Counted from the stretch's first letter, positions 30,850 through 40,228 are shown. The stretch: DNA of 64,000 bases from Blautia sp. An81 (GCF_002161285.1 NZ_NFHH01000002.1:227638-291637), one strand, 5' to 3'. The notes: generated by a model not told the origin, from the sequence alone. Translations and numbers: made by a program.

Positions 30850-32190
30850 ATGAATTTAGGAATACGGGCCTTTTTATATACGGCTCGGAAATGGAAAAAG
30901 TCATTACTTTTGTTCTGCTTACTGTTGTCCATTACGACGCTTGTATTATCTGGACTGGCGATTGCTGATGCTCAGGAGAAGCAGACCGAGGAAATGCGTG
31001 GAACAACCGGAGCCAGCTTTACTGTGGAGAGAAATCTGTCTACAGGTGGATGGACAAGTGGAACCTATGGTTCTTATAGTACGCAGGAATTTATTACGGA
31101 TGAAATGCTTCAAGAGATTTCTTCAATAGACGGGATTTCTGGATATGATGCCTCAATTGTTTCCATGCCTACACTGTATCAGGATCAGAAGGTGCAGAGT
31201 ACCAGTTGCCCTGTTCATTCATTTTGTGATTGGAATAGTGAACAGCAGGGAAAAGAAAAGCTGATTACCAATGGTAAAGTTCACGATTTCTATACCTATG
31301 GTTCTGTCAATACAGAGTATAATGATTTATTTGTATCAGGACGGTTTAAACTGGTGGAGGGCTCCCACATTACGGAGGATGTGGCTAATGGACTTATCAT
31401 CAACCGGGAACGTGCTGAGGTAAATGACCTTGAAATCGGAGATACATTAGAAGGAAGAATTGATCCTTACGGTGAGGATCCGGTCATCGAAATGGAAATC
31501 ATAGGCTTTTTTGACATTGTAGCTGACAAAGATGATGAGGCCAATATGCTTGACGATTCTACCATGTGGGACTACACCGATTATGCTTTTTGCAGCATTA
31601 ACGCCATGAAAGAGATGGCAGTAAACTATGAAGATGGTAGCAAAATACGGGAAGCAGATTTTTATGTTTCGGATGCCGTTGAACTAAACAACGTGATTGA
31701 GGAAGTAAAGAACATTTCTTCAATTAACTGGAACAATTTTATTATTACAGCCAATGATGAAGTGTATCAGAATATCTCCAGTTCCCTTTCTGACACGGAA
31801 ACTTTGATCACTACACTGATCGTTGTTATTACTGTAGTGAGTATGGTGCTGATTATCCTCATCCTGTCAATGTCCACCCGCAGCCGAAAGAGAGAAACCG
31901 GCATCCTGTTGGCAGTGGGGATTGCCAAACCTGCAGTGATTCTCCAATATGTGCTGGAAACGCTGCTGATTGCGGTGGTGGCCTTTCCGCTGGCTTACCT
32001 CTCCAGCAAGCAGGTGGCAGGCGTCCTGGGAACGCTATTTGGCAAGGCATCAGAAAGTGTAATCGTTCAGCCAGAGCATTTTGTGTTGGTTGCTGTCGGG
32101 GGCGGTATTCTGCTGATTACAGCAGTTCTGATATCCAGCATCTCGGCGATGCGTTTGAAGCCGAGACAGATCTTATCCCAGATGGAATAA
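30850..32190 (+). CDS. FtsX/MacB-type ABC permease (module 3, third of four)
   Basis: This 446-residue permease is very like the one at 27742-29016 in its first 75 and last 170 residues. Its outer domain has a ~20-residue insert with two Cys (QSTSCPVHSFCDWN) that the others lack, perhaps a disulphide and a specificity loop. Four membrane helices in total. GAGGAGG lies 7 nt before the ATG. With the IS110 element just upstream, expression may depend on read-through or a new promoter. Confidence 0.87.
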   Translation: MNLGIRAFLYTARKWKKSLLLFCLLLSITTLVLSGLAIADAQEKQTEEMRGTTGASFTVERNLSTGGWTSGTYGSYSTQEFITDEMLQEISSIDGISGYDASIVSMPTLYQDQKVQSTSCPVHSFCDWNSEQQGKEKLITNGKVHDFYTYGSVNTEYNDLFVSGRFKLVEGSHITEDVANGLIINRERAEVNDLEIGDTLEGRIDPYGEDPVIEMEIIGFFDIVADKDDEANMLDDSTMWDYTDYAFCSINAMKEMAVNYEDGSKIREADFYVSDAVELNNVIEEVKNISSINWNNFIITANDEVYQNISSSLSDTETLITTLIVVITVVSMVLIILILSMSTRSRKRETGILLAVGIAKPAVILQYVLETLLIAVVAFPLAYLSSKQVAGVLGTLFGKASESVIVQPEHFVLVAVGGGILLITAVLISSISAMRLKPRQILSQME

Positions 32191-32202
32191 AGGAGACGAG
32201 AT

Positions 32203-33468
32203 ATGAATCACAAAACGAATTTAGGAATACGGGCGGTTTTACATACCGTCCGAAAATGGAAAAAGACGTTGCTGCTTTTCTGCCTGCTTCTCTTTATTAC
32301 GACTCTGGTGTTGTCAGGGATGGCGATTGCAGATGCACAAGAGGAGCAGTCGGAGGAACTGCGGGGCGTGACAGGTGCCAGTTTTACTGTTAATGCCAAC
32401 AATGGCTATACCTTGCAGCCTGTCACGGATGAGATGATTGAGGAAATCGCTGCGATTGACGGTGTAGAATCCTATAACACTTCCCATTGGACAATCGTAA
32501 ATCTCTATAATCAGGATACTTTGATGAAAGGGACAGATGAACGAGAATATGTAGCAGACCTTTTTTATGGTTCAGGCTGCTTTGATTCGGAGTATTCTCC
32601 GCTGTTTCTTAGTGGAGCCTTGCGTTTAACAGAAGGCCGCCATGTAACGGAGGGTAATAGTGGAATCATTTTGTATGAAGGCTTGGCTGAGAAATATGGA
32701 TTGTCCCTTGGCGATACTCTCGAAATTAAAAACGGGAATCCAGGCGACCCGCTGGTGGAATGTGAAATTGCCGGTTTGTTTGAGGTCATTGCGGATGATA
32801 ATGACGAACAGGCAACGATGGCAAGGCCCTCGACCTTTTATGATTATGAGGAATATGTCTTTGTGGATATGGATACCATGTCCGCTATCTCTGCGCCTTA
32901 TACGGCAAGCGAAGGGAATGGGATTACATCCGTAGATTTCTTCGTTTCTGACGCGGCGAAGCTGGAGAGTATTGTTCAGGAAGTCCAGAACAACACCTCC
33001 ATCGACTGGAACTCCTACTACATCACGGTAAACAACGAAGTATATGAGCGTATTTCCAGCTCTCTCTCGGATACCAGCACTTTGGTTACAACACTGATTG
33101 TAATGATTACCGTGGTAAGCATGGTACTGATCATCCTGATCCTTTTCATGTCTATCCGAAGCCGCAAACGGGAAATCGGGATCCTGCTGGCAGTGGGGAT
33201 TGAAAAGTACGCAGTCCTATTGCAGCAAATGCTGGAGATTTGCCTGGTTGCTATAGCAGCATTTCCACTGGCATATCTGGCAAGCCGGGAAATGGCGGGG
33301 ACTCTAGGAACACTGTTTGGAAAGGCGGCTGAGAACGTCATTGTTACGCCCCAGCATTTTGTTCTGGTCACAGCTGCCGGAGTGGGATTGCTTATCATAG
33401 CGGTACTGGTGTCTTGTATCCCGGTCATGCGGATGCAACCGAAAGCCATCTTGTCACAGATGGAGTAA
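32203..33468 (+). CDS. FtsX/MacB-type ABC permease (module 3, fourth of four)
   Basis: This 421-residue paralogue starts MNHKTNLGIRAVLHTVRKWKK; GGAGACGAG precedes the ATG. Its last 60 codons and the following 29 bases are nearly identical to 7047-7258, showing that the stub there came from this gene or a close copy. It ends MRMQPKAILSQME 29 bp before the ATPase gene. Together with the other three permeases it shares one ATPase gene. Confidence 0.88.
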   Translation: MNHKTNLGIRAVLHTVRKWKKTLLLFCLLLFITTLVLSGMAIADAQEEQSEELRGVTGASFTVNANNGYTLQPVTDEMIEEIAAIDGVESYNTSHWTIVNLYNQDTLMKGTDEREYVADLFYGSGCFDSEYSPLFLSGALRLTEGRHVTEGNSGIILYEGLAEKYGLSLGDTLEIKNGNPGDPLVECEIAGLFEVIADDNDEQATMARPSTFYDYEEYVFVDMDTMSAISAPYTASEGNGITSVDFFVSDAAKLESIVQEVQNNTSIDWNSYYITVNNEVYERISSSLSDTSTLVTTLIVMITVVSMVLIILILFMSIRSRKREIGILLAVGIEKYAVLLQQMLEICLVAIAAFPLAYLASREMAGTLGTLFGKAAENVIVTPQHFVLVTAAGVGLLIIAVLVSCIPVMRMQPKAILSQME

Positions 33469-33497
33469 AGAAATAGAAAAGAAACGAGGTAAACAGT

Positions 33498-34175
33498 ATG
33501 AGCATCATGGAAGTAAAAAACGTAGGGTATACCTACGATAATCGAAGAAAAGTATTGCGTGGCATAAATGTCCAGATGGAGCAGGGAAAGCTCTATGCGA
33601 TCCTTGGCCCGTCCGGTTGTGGGAAGACTACGCTTTTGTCCCTGATCGGCGGCCTGGACAGCCCGACCAGCGGGCAGATCTTATTCGAGGACCAGGATAT
33701 TGCGAAGACAGGGCTTTCCGACCACCGGAAGAATCATGTGTCTTTCATTTTCCAGGCATACAACCTGATCGACTATCTGAATCCAAAGGAAAATGTAGCC
33801 CTCACCTCCAAGCTGCCGCCGCTTCCCATCCTGGAGCGGCTGGGGCTGACAAAAGAAGAGGCAAAGCGCAACGTATTGAAACTCTCCGGCGGACAGCAGC
33901 AGCGTGTGGCTATTGCACGGGCTCTGGCCAGTGAGGCGCCGGTCATTCTTGCCGATGAGCCTACCGGAAATCTGGATGAGGATACGGCACGGGATATTAC
34001 GGAGATCCTCAAAGAAAGCGCCCACAAGATGAATAAGTGTGTGGTCGTAGTTACACACTCGAATGAGCTGGCGAAGCAGGCAGATGTGATATGCAGGCTG
34101 AAACGGGGAGAACTCCAGGTTCTGGACCGGATATCGGACACACCGAAGGCACGGAATGGAAGGAGGGGAAGGTAA
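33498..34175 (+). CDS. ABC transporter ATP-binding protein, Bce/MacB-like (copy 2, module 3)
   Basis: This 225-residue ATPase has all motifs ([31 protein letters not shown]). Residues 1-185 match the copy at 7259-7894 almost exactly, but the tail diverges from about nucleotide 34050 and is 14 residues longer. Its stop overlaps the ATG of the next gene by one base (TAATG). It is the only full ATPase of module 3 and so probably serves the four permeases upstream, singly or as mixed pairs. Confidence 0.9.
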   Translation: MSIMEVKNVGYTYDNRRKVLRGINVQMEQGKLYAILGPSGCGKTTLLSLIGGLDSPTSGQILFEDQDIAKTGLSDHRKNHVSFIFQAYNLIDYLNPKENVALTSKLPPLPILERLGLTKEEAKRNVLKLSGGQQQRVAIARALASEAPVILADEPTGNLDEDTARDITEILKESAHKMNKCVVVVTHSNELAKQADVICRLKRGELQVLDRISDTPKARNGRRGR

Positions 34176-34588
34176 TGAGACGGATTTCATCCCCTGGATC
34201 CATCCATAAGGGAAAAATGCTTTCTGCAGTGTTTTACATCCTCGCACTGATCCTGCTAGTTACAGCGGTAACGGCATTGGCTGCCTGCCACAAGAATATT
34301 TCCCTGCAGTTGGAGCAGGGCGTTCCCGTAGCCGGAAATGAACTGGCAATCGTGAATCTTTATTTATCCAGTTGTGTGCAGTATTTTGCGCTTTCAGCAA
34401 TCCTGATCTTTTGCGGATATGTGCTTCCGAGAGTTGCTGCGCAAAAGCTGGATTTACAGCCGGAAGCATCGTCTCCCATGCTTAACGGGCCAATAGAGGC
34501 TGTGTCTGAAGAAGCAGATGGCTCCAGGCAGGAAACGGAAGATACTGATTTTGAGGAATGGGGATTTAAAGAAAGGGAGCCGGAATGA
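34175..34588 (+). CDS. Small two-helix membrane protein with acidic tail
   Basis: The 137-residue protein starts [15 protein letters not shown] at 34175, with AGGAGGGGAAG upstream. Helices at about 15-38 ([23 protein letters not shown]) and 62-85 ([23 protein letters not shown]) frame a short loop; the last ~45 residues are strongly acidic. It overlaps the ATPase gene and precedes the kinase-ATPase-like gene. Module 1 lacks it, so it was lost there or gained here. No known family recognised; possibly an accessory subunit of the transporter. Confidence 0.65.
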   Translation: MRRISSPGSIHKGKMLSAVFYILALILLVTAVTALAACHKNISLQLEQGVPVAGNELAIVNLYLSSCVQYFALSAILIFCGYVLPRVAAQKLDLQPEASSPMLNGPIEAVSEEADGSRQETEDTDFEEWGFKEREPE

Positions 34589-34617
34589 TCCATGCAGGCA
34601 GGAGGAGGGGATAAACA

Positions 34618-35142
34618 ATGAAGACTGAGAAAGATGACAGGAAAGTAGAGAAAAGTTATCTGATCGAAAACTGGCTTACATTAAATAAGACACCTTTTTC
34701 CCAGTGGAAAACAGAGACGCAGCATAAGAATCTCCTGTTGATGTGCCTGGAGATCTTTGAGGAAATGGAAACGGAGCTTCGCAAAGAAAAGATTCCCGTA
34801 AAAATGGATTTTCGGGAAATCGCAGAGGATAAAGAGATTTTGTGTACCTGCCAGGTACAGGCAGCCGTCTGTGCGCTTTTCCATGTATTGGTATGCGAGA
34901 TACATCCGGTACAGGTCCTTTTCTCAGGAAAAGACCAAACACTGTCCTTCACAGCAATAGGCGGTACAGGAGAAACGGAAAGAAAGGCAGACAATGAAAG
35001 GCTGGGAACAAGCAGGTGGCTGGCGCTTCAGTATCTGCAATCTGTGGGATATGACGTGAAGATTTCCAGAAGCGGGAAAAAGGAGCTGATATCCGTAACA
35101 TTTCAGACGGCGGGGAAGGCGGTACGAAACAGGTATGATTGA
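34618..35142 (+). CDS. Degenerate histidine-kinase-ATPase-like protein, paired with an orphan output domain (copy 2)
   Basis: The 174-residue protein parallels 7917-8438: the same opening (ENWLTLNKTPFSQWKTE…LLLMCLEIFEEME), same VKMDFREI strand, N-box-like VQAAVCALFHVLV and the closing GYDVKISRSGKKELISVTFQTAGKAVRNRYD. The middle is diverged but the last ~100 bases are almost identical to copy 1. AGGAGGGGAT precedes the ATG. No H-box, no membrane anchor, no ATP-lid glycines. Its last 8 bases (ATGATTGA) overlap the winged-helix gene exactly as in copy 1, so the coupling has been kept through divergence. Confidence 0.55.
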   Translation: MKTEKDDRKVEKSYLIENWLTLNKTPFSQWKTETQHKNLLLMCLEIFEEMETELRKEKIPVKMDFREIAEDKEILCTCQVQAAVCALFHVLVCEIHPVQVLFSGKDQTLSFTAIGGTGETERKADNERLGTSRWLALQYLQSVGYDVKISRSGKKELISVTFQTAGKAVRNRYD

Positions 35143-35545
35143 GCTGGTACTTCGCACGACAGAAAGTTCCGGTCTGGTGAAGGAACAGATCCTGGCAAGA
35201 CTGGATGGAGGTCAGGCATTGCCGGAGGCAGATCCAGTTCTTGAGTATTCCGGACTCTGTATTGACTCACTCCGCCACCAGGCATCGTATCAGGGGCAAG
35301 GAATTTCTCTGACAGAGAATTACGAATTTCACACCCTGGCGTACCTTGCCAGTCAGCCAGGAAGAGTCTTTACCAAAGAGCAGATCTACCAGGCAGTCTG
35401 GAAGGAAGATCCGGTGGATGTAAGCAGCGCAGTGTTCTGTATCATCGGGAATATCCGCCAGAAGCTGCGGAAGGTTACAAAGAAAGAATATATCCAGACC
35501 GTGTGGGGAGTTGGATACAAATTTGTGGATGTCCCAGGGGAGTGA
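35135..35545 (+). CDS. Orphan OmpR-type winged-helix output domain, no receiver (copy 3)
   Basis: The 136 residues differ from copy 1 (8431-8841) at only a few positions (for example PEADPVLEYSG, GQGISL, VFTKEQ, DPVDVSS). The recognition helix region VSSAVFCIIGNIRQKLRKV and the wing WGVGYKFV are intact. It has no receiver and overlaps the preceding gene by 8 bases. It closes module 3. Confidence 0.8.
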   Translation: MIELVLRTTESSGLVKEQILARLDGGQALPEADPVLEYSGLCIDSLRHQASYQGQGISLTENYEFHTLAYLASQPGRVFTKEQIYQAVWKEDPVDVSSAVFCIIGNIRQKLRKVTKKEYIQTVWGVGYKFVDVPGE

Positions 35546-35562
35546 TCTCCTGGGATGTTTTT
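35533..35562 (+). terminator. Terminator that includes the stop codon of winged-helix copy 3
   Basis: CCCAGGGGA (35533-35541) pairs with TCTCCTGGG (35546-35554), then ATGTTTTTA; TGA in the loop. Confidence 0.82.
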
Positions 35563-35646
35563 ATAAGTATGTTCTATGATTGTCAGGTGGCTGCAGGAGA
35601 ATAATAAACGCTGTTGTTTTCCGGTTTGTTCGTGCATAAATGTTAG

Positions 35647-35675
35647 TTGATGTATCCATAACTTCTTTATATAAT
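35647..35675 (+). promoter_or_regulatory. Promoter of module 4 regulator/kinase genes
   Basis: TTGATG (35647-35652), a 17-bp spacer and TATAAT (35670-35675), 68 bp before the response regulator gene. No 11-bp repeats are seen here, suggesting constitutive expression of the sensor pair, unlike the transporter promoter at 37399-37451. Confidence 0.65.
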
Positions 35676-35742
35676 AACTATCATAGACAAACAAAACAAG
35701 ACAATCGGGAATAGACGCCGGATGATTTGGAGGAGATTTATA

Positions 35743-36444
35743 ATGAATACTGTTTTGATTATAGATGATGATAAAGAACTTTGTACCTTGATGAAAAAAT
35801 GCGTGGAACAGGAAAATTTGTCTGCGGTGGTGGCGTATGGCGGGCTAGAGGGCCTGCGGCTGCTGGAAGAAAACAAGGATACCTGTTCTCTGATTATTCT
35901 GGATGTGATGATGCCGGATATGGATGGCTTTCAGGTATTACAAAAAATCCGTGAGAAGAATAATGTGCCGGTGCTGATGCTGACTGCCAAAAGCGATGAG
36001 GAAGATAAGGTTTCCGGCCTGCGGCTAGGGGCAGACGATTACCTGACAAAGCCTTTTGGCATTAACGAACTGATGGCCCGCATCAATTCTCTGATCCGGC
36101 GCTATACTACCTTAAATCCCGTAGCCGGAAACGAAGCCGCCACTATGCTGCTGAAAGATATGGTGATTGATAAAGTCAATCGAATGGTGACTGTCCAGAA
36201 CCTCCCAGTAGAGCTGACTGGCAAGGAATTTGACCTGCTTCTATTTTTGGCATCCAATAAAGGCCGGGTGTTTACCAAAAAGCAGATCTACACACAGGTA
36301 TGGGAAGAGGAATACGCCTTTGACGATAGCAACATCATGTCTTTTATCAGCAAACTACGGAAGAAAATTGAGCCAAATCCAGAACAGCCATTTTATATCC
36401 AAACTGTCCGGGGCGTAGGGTATCGGTTCAATAAGGAGGCATGA
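35743..36444 (+). CDS. OmpR-family response regulator (module 4)
   Basis: This 233-residue regulator begins at the ATG 35743 with GGAGGAG upstream. It has DDD at 8-10, Asp54 (LIILDVMMPDMDG), LTAKSDE and Lys in LTKPF; the output domain ends YIQTVRGVGYRFNKEA. Its stop overlaps the kinase start (ATGA). The phased CAAGGTTA repeats before the downstream transporter are its probable targets. The arrangement RR-HK then LanFEG-like ABC resembles lantibiotic-resistance loci such as cpr of Clostridioides difficile. Confidence 0.9.
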   Translation: MNTVLIIDDDKELCTLMKKCVEQENLSAVVAYGGLEGLRLLEENKDTCSLIILDVMMPDMDGFQVLQKIREKNNVPVLMLTAKSDEEDKVSGLRLGADDYLTKPFGINELMARINSLIRRYTTLNPVAGNEAATMLLKDMVIDKVNRMVTVQNLPVELTGKEFDLLLFLASNKGRVFTKKQIYTQVWEEEYAFDDSNIMSFISKLRKKIEPNPEQPFYIQTVRGVGYRFNKEA

Positions 36445-37370
36445 GCATGGAGATGAATCTTTATCTGTTGCTGGCTTTAGTGGTTGCCCTGCTGGTGATT
36501 GGATATCTTTTGGCAAAACTTCACCGCATCCGGAATCAGCTTTCCTTGATTAAAGATGCTCTGACAGATATAAAGAAGGGGAACCTGAATCATCGTGTAC
36601 TGGCACGGGAAAGCGACCTGACGAAGCAGATCTGTTATGACATCAATGAGATTGCCATGAACAGCCAGTCCCAGCTTATCCAACAGAAGCAATCTGAGCA
36701 GGCTTATAAACGGCTTATGACGAGCCTTTCCCATGATGTAAAAACCCCTCTTGCTTCTCTGGTGGGCTATTTGGAGGCAGTGGAAAGTAAAATGGTAACA
36801 GGAGCCGAGCAGGAAGAATATATTCGAGTGGCAACGGAGAAAGCCTACCATCTGAAAGATTTCGTAACAGCCCTGTTTGAATGGGTGAAGTTGGATGCCG
36901 GAGAACAGATTTTTCATTTTGAGCTTTGCGATCTGAACGAACTTTCCCGCAATATTATGGCTGACTGGGTGCCGATGCTGGAAAGCCATAATCTTTCCTA
37001 TGAGATAGAGATACCTGAAACAGAATACATGACAAGGGTTGATCCCACCGCTTACACCCGTATTCTCAATAACATACTGCAAAATATCCTGACGCACAGC
37101 AATGCAAGCCAGGTGTCTCTAGTCGTGACAGAAGCGGAGCAACAGGCCAAAATCATGGTGTCCGATAACGGAAAAGGGATTTCCGCCGTTGATCTTCCTC
37201 ATATCTTTGAACGGATGTATCAATGCGACCATTCCCGGTCTGCTAGAGGGAACGGACTGGGCCTCTCCATTGCAAAGGAACTGGTGAGCATCCATAAAGG
37301 AACCATCACGGCTGAAAGTGTTCCCGGAGCTGGTACAACCTTTACCATCATACTTCCGAAAGCCCTGTGA
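36441..37370 (+). CDS. Small sensor histidine kinase (module 4)
   Basis: This 309-residue kinase has a single N-terminal membrane helix (about 6-26), a short HAMP-like segment, His98 in TSLSHDVKTPLASLVGYLEAV, N-box (ILNNILQNILTHS), DNGKGI and GNGLGLSIAKEL. The outer part is almost absent, as in intramembrane-sensing kinases that detect peptides through a partner. AAGGAGG precedes the ATG, which overlaps the regulator stop. Confidence 0.9.
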   Translation: MSMEMNLYLLLALVVALLVIGYLLAKLHRIRNQLSLIKDALTDIKKGNLNHRVLARESDLTKQICYDINEIAMNSQSQLIQQKQSEQAYKRLMTSLSHDVKTPLASLVGYLEAVESKMVTGAEQEEYIRVATEKAYHLKDFVTALFEWVKLDAGEQIFHFELCDLNELSRNIMADWVPMLESHNLSYEIEIPETEYMTRVDPTAYTRILNNILQNILTHSNASQVSLVVTEAEQQAKIMVSDNGKGISAVDLPHIFERMYQCDHSRSARGNGLGLSIAKELVSIHKGTITAESVPGAGTTFTIILPKAL

Positions 37371-37398
37371 CCGCGCAGGGCTTTCCCCATGTTCAAAG

Positions 37399-37451
37399 CA
37401 AGGTTAAAACAAGATTTCGGCAAGGTTACGGCAAGGTTATGGCTTTATACT
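37399..37451 (+). promoter_or_regulatory. Promoter of module 4 transporter with phased regulator-binding repeats
   Basis: CAAGGTTA occurs at 37399, 37421 and 37432, with a weaker CAAGATTT at 37410: four sites at exact 11-bp steps, followed by TATACT (37446-37451) as the -10. Spacing and layout are the same as at 26274-26326, though the site sequence differs. Confidence 0.75.
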
Positions 37452-37519
37452 GGTCTTGTGGTTAGAGATGTTGGGATTATAAATCTCATCATTTCCATAG
37501 GGAAAGTGAGGAAATATGT

Positions 37520-38443
37520 ATGAGTGATTATTTGATTGAAACAAAACAGCTGACAAAAATATATGGAGATCAAACCGTCGTTAGAGACGTAAATCTTCAT
37601 GTAAAAAAAGGCCGTATCTATGGATTGTTGGGACGCAATGGGGCTGGAAAAACCACCATTATGAAAATGATTTTGGGACTTACCTCTATTACTGTCGGTG
37701 AGGTGGACGTATTCGGACATAACATTAAAGGTCATGAGAAAAGCATTTATCCGCGTATCGGGGCAATTATTGAAACTCCAGGTTTTTATCCGAATCTTAC
37801 CGGCACAGAAAACCTTGAAATTTTTGCAAGGCTGCGTGGTACTGCGGGTCCTAATGCTGTAAAAAACGCTTTGGAAGTGGTAGGGCTACCATACAAAGAT
37901 AAAAAGCTGTTCAGCAAGTATTCTTTGGGAATGAAACAACGGCTCGGCATCGCCAATGCCATTCTGCATGATCCGGAACTTTTGGTTCTGGATGAGCCTA
38001 CCAATGGCCTTGATCCCATCGGCATTGCGGAAATGCGGGGCTTTATCAAACATCTGAGCACAGAATGCGGAAAAACAATTTTAATTTCCAGCCATATCCT
38101 TTCCGAAATTGCTCTTCTGGCAGATGATATTGGCATTATCGATCACGGAGTGCTTTTAGAAGAAAGTACCATGAAGACCTTAGAAAAGAAAAATCGTAAG
38201 TATATCCTGCTTCGTGTGAGCGATATATCGAAAGCTATGTTGATTTTGGAACAAAAATTTCGTGTGTCGGATTTTGATATGTACGATGATCACACATTAT
38301 GCCTTTATGACACTTCTTTAGATATGGCAGCAATCAACAAGGCACTTGTCATGCACGATGTGTCCGTTATCAGTTCCCAGCTTTGTAATGATACTTTGGA
38401 GGACTATTTCAAAAGAATTACGGGAGGTGAGGGAATTGCTTAA
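37520..38443 (+). CDS. ABC transporter ATP-binding protein, LanF/BcrA-like (module 4)
   Basis: This 307-residue ATPase has Walker A GRNGAGKTT, signature YSLGMKQRLGIA (the SLGM variant typical of BcrA/LanF lantibiotic-immunity ATPases), Walker B LLVLDEP and switch SSHILSE. GTGAGGAAA precedes the ATG. The C-terminal ~90 residues form the accessory domain of this group. It overlaps the first permease gene by 8 bases. Likely role: pumping membrane-bound lantibiotic or bacitracin-like peptides off the cell surface. Confidence 0.9.
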   Translation: MSDYLIETKQLTKIYGDQTVVRDVNLHVKKGRIYGLLGRNGAGKTTIMKMILGLTSITVGEVDVFGHNIKGHEKSIYPRIGAIIETPGFYPNLTGTENLEIFARLRGTAGPNAVKNALEVVGLPYKDKKLFSKYSLGMKQRLGIANAILHDPELLVLDEPTNGLDPIGIAEMRGFIKHLSTECGKTILISSHILSEIALLADDIGIIDHGVLLEESTMKTLEKKNRKYILLRVSDISKAMLILEQKFRVSDFDMYDDHTLCLYDTSLDMAAINKALVMHDVSVISSQLCNDTLEDYFKRITGGEGIA

Positions 38444-39173
38444 TTTGGTTCAGACAGAATTTTTGAAACTGCGTCGCAAGAAAATGATTTGGTTTATGCT
38501 GCTGGCTGCGTTTATCATGCCGTTTTTCTCTTTTGTCTATTACAACTATTTTGAGGCGAGCGGTATTGACCCGGTAGCGTTTTACAAGCTGGCCGCCTTT
38601 GGATATACACCCTTTATCATCCTTCCCTTTGTGCTGGGCGTATTTTGTGTTGTGCTGATGCACGATGAAAACCGCTATGATATGCTCAAACAGCTTTGGA
38701 TTGTCCCTGTCAGTAAAATGGGATATTTTTTCAGCAAGTTTATTGTTGTGTTGATCTATTCCATTGTTTTCATGCTGATTTCGGCGGTGGCTACGGTTCT
38801 ATTCAGTGTTTTGCCCGGATTTGTCGCTTTTGAGTGGCAGAGTGTTGGATTTTTGGCAGAAAGGTGTTTGGAGATTGGCGTATTGACCGCTTTTGCTGTT
38901 ATGCCGATTTTAGCCCTTGCCGCTTCAAAAAAGGGCTATATTTTTCCCGTTTGCATGACACTGCTTTATGTATTTCTCGGCTTTTTTATCACGTCAATCA
39001 GTATGTACCTGCATCCTGTGTCCAGCATTTCCGTTATCATTACAAGAAGCGGAAATATTCAGGGACTTGCTTTCGCACAGAATATCAATGTCCCGCTGGC
39101 GTTGTTCTGTATCTTTATTTGGGATGCGCTGTCTGTGCTGTTTGCTGCTTTTTCGCTTCGCAAGAGAAAGTGA
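38436..39173 (+). CDS. ABC-2-type permease, LanE-like (module 4)
   Basis: This 245-residue protein is read from the TTG at 38436 (MLNLVQTEFLKLRRKKMIWFM…), which has GGGAGG 8 nt upstream; the frame is open further upstream but overlaps the ATPase. Six membrane helices and the L-x-x-E-x-x-K-x-x-R-x-x-x opening are typical of LanE/LanG-type immunity permeases. The next gene encodes its partner. Confidence 0.85.
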   Translation: MLNLVQTEFLKLRRKKMIWFMLLAAFIMPFFSFVYYNYFEASGIDPVAFYKLAAFGYTPFIILPFVLGVFCVVLMHDENRYDMLKQLWIVPVSKMGYFFSKFIVVLIYSIVFMLISAVATVLFSVLPGFVAFEWQSVGFLAERCLEIGVLTAFAVMPILALAASKKGYIFPVCMTLLYVFLGFFITSISMYLHPVSSISVIITRSGNIQGLAFAQNINVPLALFCIFIWDALSVLFAAFSLRKRK

Positions 39174-39182
39174 GGTGATTTG

Positions 39183-39935
39183 ATGCGAAAAATGCTTTGG
39201 GCGGAATGGAGAAAACTTCGCCGTTCCAGTATCATCTTGCTTACTGTCTTTGCAACTGTATTGATTGCGGTCATTGTGCTGGTAGCGGGACGGGAAACAA
39301 CCGTTGATGGGTTTTATTTGAGTGACGCAGGCTGGTACATGACAATGGTGCAACCGTGGGCTACCATGTTTGTTCTGCCTGCCATCGTTGCAATGCTCGG
39401 AAGTTATATGATTTGCCGGGAGGAACAAGACGACACCTTGAAATCATTGTTGCTGATCCCCGTGAATGAAACTACATTGACCGCAGCAAAAATGATTGTG
39501 ACCTTTGCAATTAGCATTTTGATTTATTTATTGCTTTTTGCAATTACCTTTTCCGTAGAATTGGTTTTGCATCATACCGATCTATCTGTGCGAATGGTAC
39601 TATCCTTTTTTAAGAGTTATCTGTTAGAGGGCATTGGTGTCTTTTTAGCGGTATCTCCAATTATTGCGTTAGTGTCCTATACCAAAAAGAGCTACTGGCT
39701 GGCTTTGCTGCTGGCAGAAATTTATTCTTTCGCCGGACTGTTTATGAGTATGTCCAACCTGACAAGATCTTTTTATCCTATTACAGCTCTGTTAGGTGTC
39801 GCTGGTTATTATGAAATGACGACTGCTAATCTAATCGGAAGTATCTTTATTCTCTTGTTGTGTGGTTGCCTTACTGTGTTTATATTAGTGTGGCATGGAA
39901 ATGGTGGAAAGGAGAAAAGATTTTATGGCAAGTAA
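39183..39935 (+). CDS. ABC-2-type permease, LanG-like (module 4)
   Basis: The 250-residue protein (MRKMLWAEWRKLRRSSIILL…) has six helices and the same E-W-x-K-x-x-R opening as its partner. GAGGTGATT precedes the ATG at 39183 (a TTG one codon earlier is possible). The start is 9 bp after the previous stop; the 3' end overlaps the PspC gene by 11 bases. Confidence 0.85.
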   Translation: MRKMLWAEWRKLRRSSIILLTVFATVLIAVIVLVAGRETTVDGFYLSDAGWYMTMVQPWATMFVLPAIVAMLGSYMICREEQDDTLKSLLLIPVNETTLTAAKMIVTFAISILIYLLLFAITFSVELVLHHTDLSVRMVLSFFKSYLLEGIGVFLAVSPIIALVSYTKKSYWLALLLAEIYSFAGLFMSMSNLTRSFYPITALLGVAGYYEMTTANLIGSIFILLLCGCLTVFILVWHGNGGKEKRFYGK

Positions 39936-40116
39936 AATGTATCGTTCCAGAAGCAACAAATGGTTCGCAGGTGTATGCGGTGGTGTTGCAAACTATTTTA
40001 ATATTGATCCTAAATTTGTGCGTTTGGTATGTGCTGCATTAATTCTGTTGTATGGAAGTGGCTTGCTGGTGTATATTATCTTGGCAATCTTTATACCAAA
40101 AGAACCAAAACGTTAA
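39925..40116 (+). CDS. PspC-domain small membrane protein
   Basis: The 63-residue product (MASKMYRSRSNKWFAGVCGGVANYFNIDPKFVRLVCAALILLYG…) is a single PspC domain: a basic N-terminus with the hallmark GVCGGVA and one or two membrane helices. GGAG lies 8 nt before the ATG. PspC proteins act in phage-shock or envelope-stress sensing; here it is the last gene before the winged-helix copy 4 in a peptide-resistance operon, and may buffer membrane damage or modulate regulation. Confidence 0.88.
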   Translation: MASKMYRSRSNKWFAGVCGGVANYFNIDPKFVRLVCAALILLYGSGLLVYIILAIFIPKEPKR

Positions 40117-40228
40117 GTGGGATTTGGCTGTCTATTGGAAGGGATATAGGACAAAAAGGGAATGATAAAAGAATTGATTAGCATTAAAACGCAATAATGT
40201 CTTTCAAGTTTTGAACAGGTGGTGAGCA

